Source: Sphingomonas citri (GTDB lineage Bacteria; Pseudomonadota; Alphaproteobacteria; Sphingomonadales; Sphingomonadaceae). Taken from it: DNA of 64,000 nt. Both the position numbers and the translations under genes were made by a program. The stretch spans positions 372,001 to 436,000 of the forward strand of contig NZ_JAHXZN010000001.1 of the NCBI RefSeq assembly GCF_019429485.1, written 5' to 3'. The notes beneath the pieces were generated by a model. That model did no database searches, had not been told where the DNA came from, and was given only the letters and a program-made list of their open reading frames with translations. Below, in pieces: positions 8,563 through 16,147 of the stretch. Position 1 is the first letter of the stretch, and every line of letters begins with the position of its first letter.

Positions 8563-8646
8563 GACTGCGCCGCCACGGCGGGTAAGGCGGATGCTCGACA
8601 CGCATCGGCTCGACGCTGTCCGCCACCCACCTCATGTGCTCCCACG

Positions 8647-9012
8647 TCACCGCAGCAGGTCGGAGACCTTGTCGAGGAAGCTGGCGATATGGTCGGGCTT
8701 GGACACGAAGGCGTCGGCGCCGGCGGCATAGCAGGCGTCCATGTCATGCTGGCTCTGGAGCACCGTGAGCGCCATCACCGGGATCGCGCGCGTCGCGGGC
8801 GCGCCCTTGAGCGTCTCGATGACGTCGAGGCCGCTGACATTGGGCAGGCGGATGTCGACGATGATCGCGTCGGGCGCGATCGTGGCGGCGGCGTCCAGCG
8901 CGCCGCGCTCGTCGTCGATCACGCGCGGATCGTAACCCCCGATCTTCAGCCAGGAGGAGTAGAGTTTACGGTGGCTCGGATCGTCCTCGACCAGCATGAT
9001 GCGCTTCTTCAT
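8647..9012 (-). CDS. Single-domain response regulator (CheY/DivK-like receiver)
   Basis: A 121-aa protein that is only a receiver domain. Acidic residues Glu9, Asp10 and Asp11 (VEDD), phospho-acceptor Asp53 (IVDIRLP), Thr83 and Lys105 (SKPD) are all in place, so it should be phosphorylated. It has no output domain and presumably acts by protein-protein contact or as a phosphate sink. No kinase gene is adjacent. The GAF protein gene lies 88 bp upstream on the same strand. Confidence 0.9.
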   Translation of the reverse strand: MKKRIMLVEDDPSHRKLYSSWLKIGGYDPRVIDDERGALDAAATIAPDAIIVDIRLPNVSGLDVIETLKGAPATRAIPVMALTVLQSQHDMDACYAAGADAFVSKPDHIASFLDKVSDLLR

Positions 9013-9100
9013 CCGTCTCCCTCGCTGGGCTGCGCTCCGGGGCAGCCGACGGCTTCGTCGTTGGTATCGCTGGTTCTCGTCGGCGATGCGGGGTCGCGCG

Positions 9101-9577
9101 TCAATGCGCGATCAATCGCTCCGCCCCGCGCGCGAGCTCGCCGAGCCGGTACAGGTCGGGCATCTCATCATGCAGCTTGTCGTCGATCACGCACAGAGCG
9201 CCGAGCGGATAGCCGGCGCGATCGACCAACGGCAGGCCGGCGTAGAAGCGGATGAAGGGCGCCGCGGTGACGAGCGGGTTGTCGAAGAAGCGCTTGTCGT
9301 GACGCGCGTCGGGAACGATCATCGGCTCGCCCGGGCGATGGATCGCGTGCGCGCAGAAGGAGATGGCACGCGGCATCTCGTCGTCGACGTCGCCGGTCTT
9401 GGAGACGAAGCATTGGCGGCGGCGGTCGATGATCGAGACCGCCGCGATGGGCGTGTGCGCGACGCGCGCCGCCTCCTCCACCACATCCCGCAGCGCAGCC
9501 TGCTGATCACGTGCCGGCTGCCACACGCGCTCGACCGCCTCGAGCCGGCGCTCCTCGTCGAAGGGCACGAAGGCCAC
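9101..9577 (-). CDS. Stand-alone GAF domain protein
   Basis: A 158-aa protein that is essentially one GAF sensor domain: FCAHAI, VPDARHDKRFFDNPLVT, RFYAGLPL and GYPLGALCVID are the classic motifs seen in GAF modules of sensory kinases and diguanylate cyclases. No output domain follows, so it may feed a separate partner, conceivably the receiver downstream (inference). It uses a GTG start at 9577 preceded by GGGGATAGGAAG. A promoter and a perfect palindrome sit immediately upstream. Confidence 0.85.
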   Translation of the reverse strand: MAFVPFDEERRLEAVERVWQPARDQQAALRDVVEEAARVAHTPIAAVSIIDRRRQCFVSKTGDVDDEMPRAISFCAHAIHRPGEPMIVPDARHDKRFFDNPLVTAAPFIRFYAGLPLVDRAGYPLGALCVIDDKLHDEMPDLYRLGELARGAERLIAH

Positions 9578-9594
9578 CTTCCTATCCCCTATAA

Positions 9595-9646
9595 CTACTA
9601 CTCACGTAGTAGATCGGATAGTTCTGCGCGCGTTAACTTTGGTCAA
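9595..9646 (-). promoter_or_regulatory. Promoter of the GAF gene with a palindrome at the expected +1
   Basis: On the minus strand TTGACC (9646-9641), a 17-base spacer and AACTAT (9623-9618) make a good sigma-70-type promoter. The predicted start of transcription falls at about 9612, the edge of the perfect palindrome CTACTAC-GTGA-GTAGTAG (9612-9595). This could be an operator or a 5' stem-loop of the message. Confidence 0.5.
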
Positions 9647-9689
9647 GCCCGAACCGATCCGTTCCGACATCGACCTCGTCATCGCGCGA

Positions 9690-9995
9690 TCACTCGTGCT
9701 CTGCGTCGCGGCTGGCGCGGGCGGTCATCCCGGTCGCCGACGCGTCGTCGAGCATCTGCTCGTCGGGCGCTGGTTTGTCCTCGGGGGGCAGCGCGGCGGT
9801 GGCGTTGGTGAGCTCGCTCGGTGACGCCACCGGCGAGGGCTCGGGCGTCGGGGTCGGCTCGGGCGTCGGCGTCGCCTCCTCGCTGGGCGTCGGCTCGGGC
9901 GCCGGGGCGGGCTCGCGCGAGCAGCCGGCGATCGCCAGCGCCGCGGTCGCGAGCAGCGGGAGCATCAGTCGCTTCGTCATCGTCATCGTCCTCAT
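9690..9995 (-). CDS. Small proline-rich lipoprotein coupled to an L,D-transpeptidase
   Basis: A 101-aa protein with a signal peptide and lipobox LAIAGC (Cys25). The mature part is a low-complexity Pro/Glu/Thr/Ala linker with repeats of PTPEP, then a short acidic tail. Its ATG at 9995 overlaps the stop of the transpeptidase gene (ATGA), so the two are translationally coupled. Internal ATGs at codons 4 and 6 are possible alternative starts. No known domain is visible. An extended spacer anchored in the outer membrane or facing peptidoglycan is plausible (inference). Confidence 0.75.
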   Translation of the reverse strand: MRTMTMTKRLMLPLLATAALAIAGCSREPAPAPEPTPSEEATPTPEPTPTPEPSPVASPSELTNATAALPPEDKPAPDEQMLDDASATGMTARASRDAEHE

Positions 9996-11518
9996 CGCGC
10001 CGCCACCTGCACCTGCACCGCCGAGCGCCGCTCGACGCTAACGGCGAGCCGCGCGTCCCAGCTGTACGGATCCTCGCGGAAGCCTACCTGCCCGCTCGGG
10101 CTGGCGAAAGCCGTCCAATAAAGCAGGTAGACGCTGACCGGTGTCGCCATCGCCGCGCGCACCGTCTTGCCGGCCGCCACGGTCGAGTCGATCGTCTCCG
10201 GCGGCCACTCGGGCGTGTCGCGCAGCATCAGCCGCGCCAGATCGGCGGGCTTCTCCAGTCGCACGCAGCCATGGCTCGACAGCCGGTCGAAGCGGGAGAA
10301 GCCCGACCGCGCCGGCGTGTCGTGCAGATAGACCGCGAAGTCGTTGGGGAAATCGAACTTGTAGCGGCCGAGCGCGCTTTTCTCGGACGATTGTTGCAGG
10401 CGCTTGCCGCCGTTCCCGGTGTCGATCACGCGGAAGCCGTTGCGCTTCAGATAACCCGGGCTCGCCTTCTCCTTGGGCCACAGCTCCTTGGTGGCGATCG
10501 AGGTCGGCACGTTCCACGGCGGATTGAGGACGATGCTGTTGATCTTGGAGATCAGCATCGGCGTCTCGTTGCCCGGCCGGCCGGTCACCGCACGCATCGA
10601 CATCACCGGCTCGTCGCCGTCGAACACGGTGAGCACCGCCGCGGCGATGTTGACCTGAACCCGCTTCTTGTCGAGCTCGGGCGGCAGCCAGCGCCACCGC
10701 TCGAGATTGGCCATGATCTGGCGCATCCGCCGCTCGACCGGCACGTTGAGCGCGGCGAGCGTCTGTGCGCCGACCTGCCCGGCCGGGTTGAGCCCGTAGC
10801 GCCGCTGCGCGCGCCGCACCGCCTCCAACAGCGCGGCGTCGAACGTGTCGCCCGATGACGGTGCCTGCGGATCCTCCAGCGCGAGCCGCTCGCGCAGTCT
10901 GGCTACATCGGCGCCGCGGCTGCCGAACGCGGGCGTGGCGGTCAGCGTGCCCCAGCCGCCCTTGTCGGCGATGGCGCGATAGCGCGCGAGCCCGGCGACG
11001 AGCGTATCATAGCCCTGGTAGGGCGGCGGCAGCGAGCGAAGCCAGCTCGACAGCCGATCGCGCGACACCGCCTCGGCGAAGGCGGGCAGCGGATCATAGG
11101 TGGTCGGGCGGACGCCCCAGTCCTTCTGGAAGTCCTCGGGCATCAACCGCCCGGCATGGACCGCGCGCGCATGGTCGAGCGCCGCGCGCACCATCGCGGC
11201 GGAGTCGAGCGTGTCGAGGTCGGTACGCCGCGTCAGCCGCAGCCCCTGCGCCAGCTCGTCGTCGGCGATCAGCGTGGCGAGCTGTTGGCGCTGCACCGCG
11301 CTGAGCGTCGGCAGCGGGACGCTCGGCGCCACCGGCGGGACGGGGATGACCGGCACCGGCGCTGGCGGCACCGGCGAGGCCGGTACCTGGGTCGACGCGG
11401 GCGGGACAGCGGGCGCGGCGACCTGCGCCGCCGCGGGCGCGACCAGCGCGGCGATGGCGGCGAACGTACCGGTGCACCAGGGCAGGCGGCGGCGCGAGAG
11501 AGCGGGACGCTGGTTCAT
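9992..11518 (-). CDS. Murein L,D-transpeptidase, YcbB/LdtD-like (YkuD catalytic domain)
   Basis: Periplasmic enzyme predicted to form 3-3 peptidoglycan cross-links or attach proteins to peptide stems. The 508-aa product has a signal peptide ending APAAAQ, a Pro/Val-rich linker, a scaffold region, a peptidoglycan-binding segment (ALEDPQ to QRRYGLNPAGQVGAQTLAAL) and a YkuD domain. The catalytic HDTP plus SSHGCVRLE motif places the nucleophile at Cys418. The ATG at 11518 is preceded by AGAGGAAG. A 13-codon in-frame upstream extension is rejected for lack of a ribosome site. The overlapping downstream lipoprotein may be a partner. Confidence 0.9.
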   Translation of the reverse strand: MNQRPALSRRRLPWCTGTFAAIAALVAPAAAQVAAPAVPPASTQVPASPVPPAPVPVIPVPPVAPSVPLPTLSAVQRQQLATLIADDELAQGLRLTRRTDLDTLDSAAMVRAALDHARAVHAGRLMPEDFQKDWGVRPTTYDPLPAFAEAVSRDRLSSWLRSLPPPYQGYDTLVAGLARYRAIADKGGWGTLTATPAFGSRGADVARLRERLALEDPQAPSSGDTFDAALLEAVRRAQRRYGLNPAGQVGAQTLAALNVPVERRMRQIMANLERWRWLPPELDKKRVQVNIAAAVLTVFDGDEPVMSMRAVTGRPGNETPMLISKINSIVLNPPWNVPTSIATKELWPKEKASPGYLKRNGFRVIDTGNGGKRLQQSSEKSALGRYKFDFPNDFAVYLHDTPARSGFSRFDRLSSHGCVRLEKPADLARLMLRDTPEWPPETIDSTVAAGKTVRAAMATPVSVYLLYWTAFASPSGQVGFREDPYSWDARLAVSVERRSAVQVQVAAR

Positions 11519-11624
11519 CGCGCTTCCTCTAGTGCGCCGCGCGGTCGGTGGGAACACCTCCTCGCGGGGTGATGGTGCACGAGGCGCCGCCGCGGTGCTT
11601 CGGCGTCAGAGCCTTTCTCCTCCT

Positions 11625-11718
11625 GCTCCCCGGGGAACGCCGGGGTTCAGGTGCGGGACGTCGGCAAGACTCACGATAGCCTTTTCACCTGGCTCCCGCC
11701 ATCGCCGGGGAACGGTGG
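11625..11718. repeat. REP-like inverted pair, family 'CCCCGGCG..CGCCGGGG-CAGGTG'
   Basis: Left arm CCCCGGGGAACGCCGGGG followed by TTCAGGTG; right arm CACCTGGC followed by GCCGGGGAACGGTGG. The arms face each other across about 40 bp. Related copies are at 17361 and 53107. It lies between the transpeptidase promoter region and the 3' end of the maoC gene. The rest of the 11519-11758 gap shows nothing clear. Confidence 0.7.
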
Positions 11719-11758
11719 TCGCGGCGCCCTCGCGCTACCCCTCGACCGAAGAAGCCGC

Positions 11759-12211
11759 TCACTCGCCCCTTCGCGTCAGCAGCGCGGTGCGCAGGCACTG
11801 GCACACCAGCTCGTCGCGCTGGTTGTGCAGCCGGTGCTCGAAAGTCACGAGCCCGGCTTCCGGCCGCGAGCGGCTGTCACGCAGCGCGAACACCTCGGTC
11901 GACGCGCGCAGCGTGTCGCCGATGAACACGGGCGCGGGCATGACGAGCTTGTCATAGCCCAGATTGGCGACCAGCGTTCCCAGCGTCGTCTCCGCCACCG
12001 ACAGCCCCACCATCAGCGCGAAGGTGAAGGTGCCGTTGACCAGGATCTGCCCGAACTCGGACGCGCGCGCCGCCTCGGCGTCGAGGTGAAGCGGCTGCGG
12101 GTTGTGCGTCATCGTCGAGAACAGCAGGTTGTCGGTCTCGGTGACGGTACGGCGGATCGGGTGCTCCACCCGGTCGCCCACCGCCCATTCGTCATAGTGA
12201 CGTCCTGCCAT
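11759..12211 (-). CDS. MaoC-like dehydratase of the leucine-catabolic operon
   Basis: A 150-aa hotdog-fold hydratase. Motifs THNPQPLHLD (catalytic Asp/His region), NGTFTFALMVGL and MPAPVFIGDTL match MaoC-family enoyl- or mesaconyl-CoA hydratases. It is the last gene of ivd-mccB-mccA-maoC. The ATG at 12211 overlaps the mccA stop by one base (TGATG); a GTG one codon earlier is also possible. A crotonase-type methylglutaconyl-CoA hydratase is absent from the operon, so this protein might carry out that hydration or a related reaction; this is inference only. Confidence 0.82.
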   Translation of the reverse strand: MAGRHYDEWAVGDRVEHPIRRTVTETDNLLFSTMTHNPQPLHLDAEAARASEFGQILVNGTFTFALMVGLSVAETTLGTLVANLGYDKLVMPAPVFIGDTLRASTEVFALRDSRSRPEAGLVTFEHRLHNQRDELVCQCLRTALLTRRGE

Positions 12212-14052
12212 CACGAATCCTCCCGCTCGACCCGCACCAGCGCGGCCCCGTCGGCCACCTGTGCCCCGACGGCGACGTCGAGCGCGGCGATGACACCATC
12301 GAACGGTGCGGACAGGCTGTGCTCCATCTTCATCGCCTCCAGCGTGACGAGACGCTGCCCCGCGCGGACGCGCTCGCCCGCGCTGACCTCGACCGCGATG
12401 ACGCGCCCGGGCATCGGTGCGAGGATTGCGCCGTCACCCGCCGCGCCGCCACCCGCCGCCGCGGCGCGGAACGGCGTCAGCGCGTAGGTCTGGCCAGCCT
12501 CGGTGATCAGCGCGCGCTCGCGGCGATCGCTCGGCACGGCGGTCGAGGCGAGCGCCACCTCAATCGGCTGGCCGTCGAGCAGGAACGCCGCCTCGCGTCG
12601 CGGCGACGCGTTGAGCCTGAACCCGGGCACGAGCGCAGCGCTCGCCAGCTCGCCCGCGGCGGCGGTCAGCGCGGCCTCGCTCGGTCGCTCGCGCGGCATC
12701 AGCGCCTCGCCGGCGCGCTCGATCAGTCCGGTGTCGACCGCACCCGCCGCGAAGTCGGGATGATCGAGCGCGCGCACCAGGAAGCCGGCGTTGGTTCGCA
12801 CCGGCCACACCTGCGTGCCGGCGAGCGCCGCGCCGAGCCGCGCGCGCGCCGCGTCGCGCGTGTCGGCGTGCGCGATCAGCTTGGCGATCATCGGGTCGTA
12901 ATGCGGCGAGATCGTCGCGCCCTGCTCCACCCCTGTATCGACGCGCACGCCCGCTCCCGGGCCGAAGGCGATCAGCGTGCCGGTCGAGGGCAGGAAGCCG
13001 CGCGCGGGATCCTCGGCGTAGAGCCGTGCCTCGATCGCGTGGCCGCTTATGGCGAGCTGGTCCTGGCGCAGCGGCAGCGGTTCGCCGCTGGCGACGCGGA
13101 GCTGCCACTCGACCAGATCGACGCCGGTGATCGCCTCGGTGACCGGATGCTCGACCTGAAGCCGCGTGTTCATCTCCATGAACCACACGCGGTCGGCGCG
13201 CAGGCCCTCGCTCGCGTCGGCGATGAACTCGATCGTGCCCGCTCCAACATAGTCGACCGCGCGTGCGGCGCGCACCGCGGCGTCGCACACCGCGGCGCGG
13301 GTGACAGCGTCCATGCCGGGCGCGGGCGCCTCCTCGATCACCTTCTGGTGGCGGCGCTGAAGCGAGCAGTCGCGCTCGAACAGATGGACGACGTTGCCGT
13401 GGCGGTCGCCGAACACCTGCACCTCGACGTGGCGCGGCGCGAGGATGTAGCGCTCGATCAGCACGCGCTCGTCGCCGAACGCCGCCGCCGCCTCGCGCCG
13501 GCACGCGACGAGCGCGGCGGCGAAGTCGGCGGGATCGTCGACGCGGCGCATGCCCTTGCCGCCACCGCCCGCGACCGCCTTGATGAGAACGGGGTAGCCG
13601 ACGCGCTCGGCCTCGGCGGCGAGCCGCTCTGGCGACTGGTCTTCGCCGAGATAGCCCGGGGTGACGGGCACGCCCGCGGCGATCATGCGCTGCTTGGCGG
13701 CGTCCTTGAGGCCCATCGCGCGGATGCTGGCGGGATCGGGACCGACCCAGATGAGCCCGGCCTCGATCACGGCTTCGGCGAAGTCGGCGTTCTCGGAGAG
13801 GAAGCCATAGCCCGGGTGGATCGCGACGGCGCCGGTCTCGCGCGCGGCGGCGAGGATCAGGTCCCCGCGCAGGTAGCTGTCGCGCGCGGGCGGCGGGCCG
13901 AGCCGCACTGCGGTGTCGGCGAGGCGGACGTGGAGCGCGTCCGCGTCCGCGTCGGAATAGACGGCGACGGTGCGGACATCGAGCGCGCGCGCGGTGCGAA
14001 TGACGCGGCAGGCGATCTCGCCGCGATTGGCGATGAGGAGCGAGGGCAGCAT
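12211..14052 (-). CDS. 3-methylcrotonyl-CoA carboxylase, biotin-containing alpha subunit
   Basis: Carboxylates its own biotin with ATP and bicarbonate, then passes CO2 to the beta subunit. N-terminal LLIANRGEIACRVIRTAR opens the biotin carboxylase domain; AIHPGYGFLSENADFA, GGGGKGMR (ATP-grasp glycine loop) and FMEMNTRLQVEHPVTE follow. The C-terminal biotinyl domain has EAMKM with biotin Lys575 of 613. Length and the adjacent carboxyltransferase and isovaleryl-CoA dehydrogenase genes favour methylcrotonyl-CoA over acetyl- or propionyl-CoA. Its upstream side abuts the DUF559 element, which separates it from mccB. Confidence 0.92.
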   Translation of the reverse strand: MLPSLLIANRGEIACRVIRTARALDVRTVAVYSDADADALHVRLADTAVRLGPPPARDSYLRGDLILAAARETGAVAIHPGYGFLSENADFAEAVIEAGLIWVGPDPASIRAMGLKDAAKQRMIAAGVPVTPGYLGEDQSPERLAAEAERVGYPVLIKAVAGGGGKGMRRVDDPADFAAALVACRREAAAAFGDERVLIERYILAPRHVEVQVFGDRHGNVVHLFERDCSLQRRHQKVIEEAPAPGMDAVTRAAVCDAAVRAARAVDYVGAGTIEFIADASEGLRADRVWFMEMNTRLQVEHPVTEAITGVDLVEWQLRVASGEPLPLRQDQLAISGHAIEARLYAEDPARGFLPSTGTLIAFGPGAGVRVDTGVEQGATISPHYDPMIAKLIAHADTRDAARARLGAALAGTQVWPVRTNAGFLVRALDHPDFAAGAVDTGLIERAGEALMPRERPSEAALTAAAGELASAALVPGFRLNASPRREAAFLLDGQPIEVALASTAVPSDRRERALITEAGQTYALTPFRAAAAGGGAAGDGAILAPMPGRVIAVEVSAGERVRAGQRLVTLEAMKMEHSLSAPFDGVIAALDVAVGAQVADGAALVRVEREDS

Positions 14053-14060
14053 GAGGTTAC

Positions 14061-14450
14061 CTATCGAACCTCCCCGGCACGGGGAGGGGGACCGCGACGC
14101 GCAGCGTCGTGGTGGAGGGGCGCGCGCTCACGGCACGCGGCGACGATCGCGGCGATGACCGCGTCCAGGTCCGCGACGACGTCGCGCGCGGCAAAGCGAA
14201 TGGTGGCAACGCCGAGAGCGGCGAGTGCCTTGTCGCGCGCACGATCGCGGCCGAGGTTGTGGCCGCGCTCATGTACCTTGCCGTCGATCTCGATCGCGAG
14301 TCGGGCGGCGAGGCAGGCGAAATCGAGCGCATATCCGGCGACCGGATGTTGTCGACGAAACTTGAACCCGCCGGGACGCGTCCGAAGTGCGAACCACAGA
14401 CGCACTTCCGCGGGATTGCCGCTGCGGCGTTCGCGGCGCGCTAGCAACAC
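14061..14450 (-). CDS. DUF559 (Vsr-like endonuclease fold) protein, cargo of inverted-repeat element B
   Basis: A ~129-aa protein if started at the GTG at 14450; a TTG follows directly and the frame stays open upstream, so the start is uncertain. NPAEVRLWFALR, FKFRRQHPVAGYALDFAC and LAIEIDGKVHERG match DUF559, a family related to very-short-patch repair (Vsr) and PD-(D/E)xK nucleases. Putative active-site residues are Asp43, Glu54, Asp56 and His60. The gene fills the space between two inverted ~53-nt arms and its last ~17 codons run out through the left arm, ending in GEVR-stop. DUF559 function is not established; the enclosing repeats suggest a role in the repeats' own spread (inference). 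Confidence 0.75.
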   Translation of the reverse strand: MLLARRERRSGNPAEVRLWFALRTRPGGFKFRRQHPVAGYALDFACLAARLAIEIDGKVHERGHNLGRDRARDKALAALGVATIRFAARDVVADLDAVIAAIVAACRERAPLHHDAARRGPPPRAGEVR

Positions 14451-14525
14451 CGTCCGGCGTGGCGCGGCGCCCACCCCTCCACCACCGCGCTGCGCGCGGC
14501 GGTCCCCCTCCCCGTTCCGGGGAGG
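14069..14525. mobile_element. Inverted-repeat element B carrying a DUF559 nuclease gene
   Basis: Outer ends are CCTCCCC (14069) and GGGGAGG (to 14525). Arms 14069-14121 and 14473-14525 match in inverted orientation at about 48 of 53 positions. Each arm has hairpin 1 with a GGCAC or GGAAC loop, then GGGGGACCG, then hairpin 2 with a GCA loop. The hairpin 2 stems are CGACGC/GCGTCG and CCGCGC/GCGCGG, so changes are compensated. The DUF559 frame lies between the arms. The element interrupts the leucine operon between mccB and mccA, whose genes otherwise overlap or abut. Element A (3949-4083) has the same arms without cargo. No target-site duplication could be recognised by eye. Confidence 0.7.
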
Positions 14526-14545
14526 TTCTCGGTCGTCCGAGTGGC

Positions 14546-16147
14546 TCACATCCGGAACACCCCGAAACGCGGCGCCTCCTCGACCGGCGCGTTGAGGCAC
14601 GCCGCCAGCGCCAGCCCGAGCACGTCGCGCGTCTGCGCCGGGTCGATCACGCCGTCGTCCCACAGCCGTGCGGTGGCGTAATAGGGATTGCCCTCGTCCT
14701 CATACTTCTGCCGCACCGGCGCCTTGAACGCCTCGGCCTCGTCCGCCGACCACGTCGCCGCGTCGCGGTGGACGGTGGCGAGCACCGCCGCGGCCTGCTC
14801 CCCGCCCATTACGCTGATCCGGCTGTTGGGCCAGCTGAACAGGAAGCGGGGTCCATAGGCGCGGCCGCACATGCCGTAATTGCCCGCACCGAAGCTGCCG
14901 CCGATCAGCAACGTCAGCTTCGGCACGCTGGCGGTCGCCACCGCGGTCACGAGCTTGGCGCCATGCTTGGCGATCCCCTCCGCCTCGTACTTGCCGCCGA
15001 CCATGAAGCCCGAGATGTTTTGCAGGAACAGCAATGGCACGCGGCGTTGGCACGCCAGCTCGATGAAGTGCGCCCCCTTCTGCGCGCTCTCGGAGAAGAG
15101 CACGCCGTTGTTGGCCAGGATCGCCACCGGCATGCCGTGGAGGTGTGCGAAGCCGCACACCAGGCTGCTGCCGAACAGCGGCTTGAACTCGTGGAAGCGC
15201 GAGCCGTCGACCAGCCGCGCGATCACCTCGCGCACCTCATAGGGTGCGCGCCCGTCCGACGGCACGATCCCGTACAGATCCTCGGCCGGGTAAAGCGGCG
15301 CGGTAGCCGGCGCGATATTGACCGTCGGCGGCACCACCGGCGGCAGCGTGGCGACGATGTCGCGCACGATCGTCAGCGCGTGAAGATCATCCTCGGCGAC
15401 ATGGTCGACCACGCCCGAGCGACGGCCATGCGTGTCCGCGCCGCCGAGCTCCTCCGCGCTGATCTCCTCGCCCGTCGCCGCCTTCACCAGCGGCGGCCCG
15501 GCCAGGAAGATCGTCCCCTGCCCGCGCACGATCACCGTCTCGTCCGACATCGCGGGGACATAGGCGCCGCCCGCGGTGCAGCTGCCCATCACGCACGCCA
15601 CCTGGGCGATGCCGCGCGCCGACATCTGCGCCTGGTTGAAGAAGATCCGGCCGAAATGATCGCGGTCGGGAAAAACCTCGGCCTGGTGCGGCAGGTTCGC
15701 GCCGCCCGAATCTACAAGGTAGATGCAGGGCAGCCGGTTCTCGAGCGCGATCTCCTGCGCGCGCAGATGCTTCTTGACGGTGAGCGGGTAATAGGTGCCG
15801 CCCTTCACCGTCGCGTCATTGGCGACGATCATCACCTGCCGTCCGGAGACGGTGCCGATGCCGCAGATCAGCCCCGCGCCGGGCACCTCGTCGCCGTAGA
15901 GCCCGCCGGCGGCGAGCTGGCCGATCTCGAGGAACGCCGCTCCCGCGTCGAGGAGCCGCTCGACCCGCTCGCGCGGCAGCAGCTTGCCGCGCGCGGTGTG
16001 GCGCTCGCGCGATGCCGCATTGCCTCCCAGCGCCGCCGCGGCGACACGCTCGCGCAGCTCGGCGGCGAGCGCGCGATGGTGCAAGTCATTGGCGCGGAAG
16101 CGGTCGTCGTCGCGCGCGATCGTCGAGGCGAGGACGGGCGCGCTCAC
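14546..16147 (-). CDS. 3-methylcrotonyl-CoA carboxylase, carboxyltransferase beta subunit
   Basis: Transfers CO2 from carboxybiotin to 3-methylcrotonyl-CoA to give 3-methylglutaconyl-CoA, in leucine degradation. The 533-aa protein has the crotonase-like carboxyltransferase motifs [33 protein letters not shown] and, in the C-terminal half, [15 protein letters not shown], which is typical of MCC beta subunits. It starts with GTG at 16147, overlapping the ivd stop (GTGA), so the two are coupled. The DUF559 element begins 21 bp after its stop. Confidence 0.93.
   Translation of the reverse strand: MSAPVLASTIARDDDRFRANDLHHRALAAELRERVAAAALGGNAASRERHTARGKLLPRERVERLLDAGAAFLEIGQLAAGGLYGDEVPGAGLICGIGTVSGRQVMIVANDATVKGGTYYPLTVKKHLRAQEIALENRLPCIYLVDSGGANLPHQAEVFPDRDHFGRIFFNQAQMSARGIAQVACVMGSCTAGGAYVPAMSDETVIVRGQGTIFLAGPPLVKAATGEEISAEELGGADTHGRRSGVVDHVAEDDLHALTIVRDIVATLPPVVPPTVNIAPATAPLYPAEDLYGIVPSDGRAPYEVREVIARLVDGSRFHEFKPLFGSSLVCGFAHLHGMPVAILANNGVLFSESAQKGAHFIELACQRRVPLLFLQNISGFMVGGKYEAEGIAKHGAKLVTAVATASVPKLTLLIGGSFGAGNYGMCGRAYGPRFLFSWPNSRISVMGGEQAAAVLATVHRDAATWSADEAEAFKAPVRQKYEDEGNPYYATARLWDDGVIDPAQTRDVLGLALAACLNAPVEEAPRFGVFRM

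Noticed and set aside
12319..14595. A 758-codon open frame on the plus strand opposite mccA and the DUF559 gene
   Set aside because: Mirror frame of strongly motif-bearing genes; composition typical of antisense shadow frames.
14546..14663. Extending the DUF559 protein upstream to 14663
   Set aside because: That stretch overlaps the 3' end of mccB and the right arm, and the extra residues show no DUF559 similarity.
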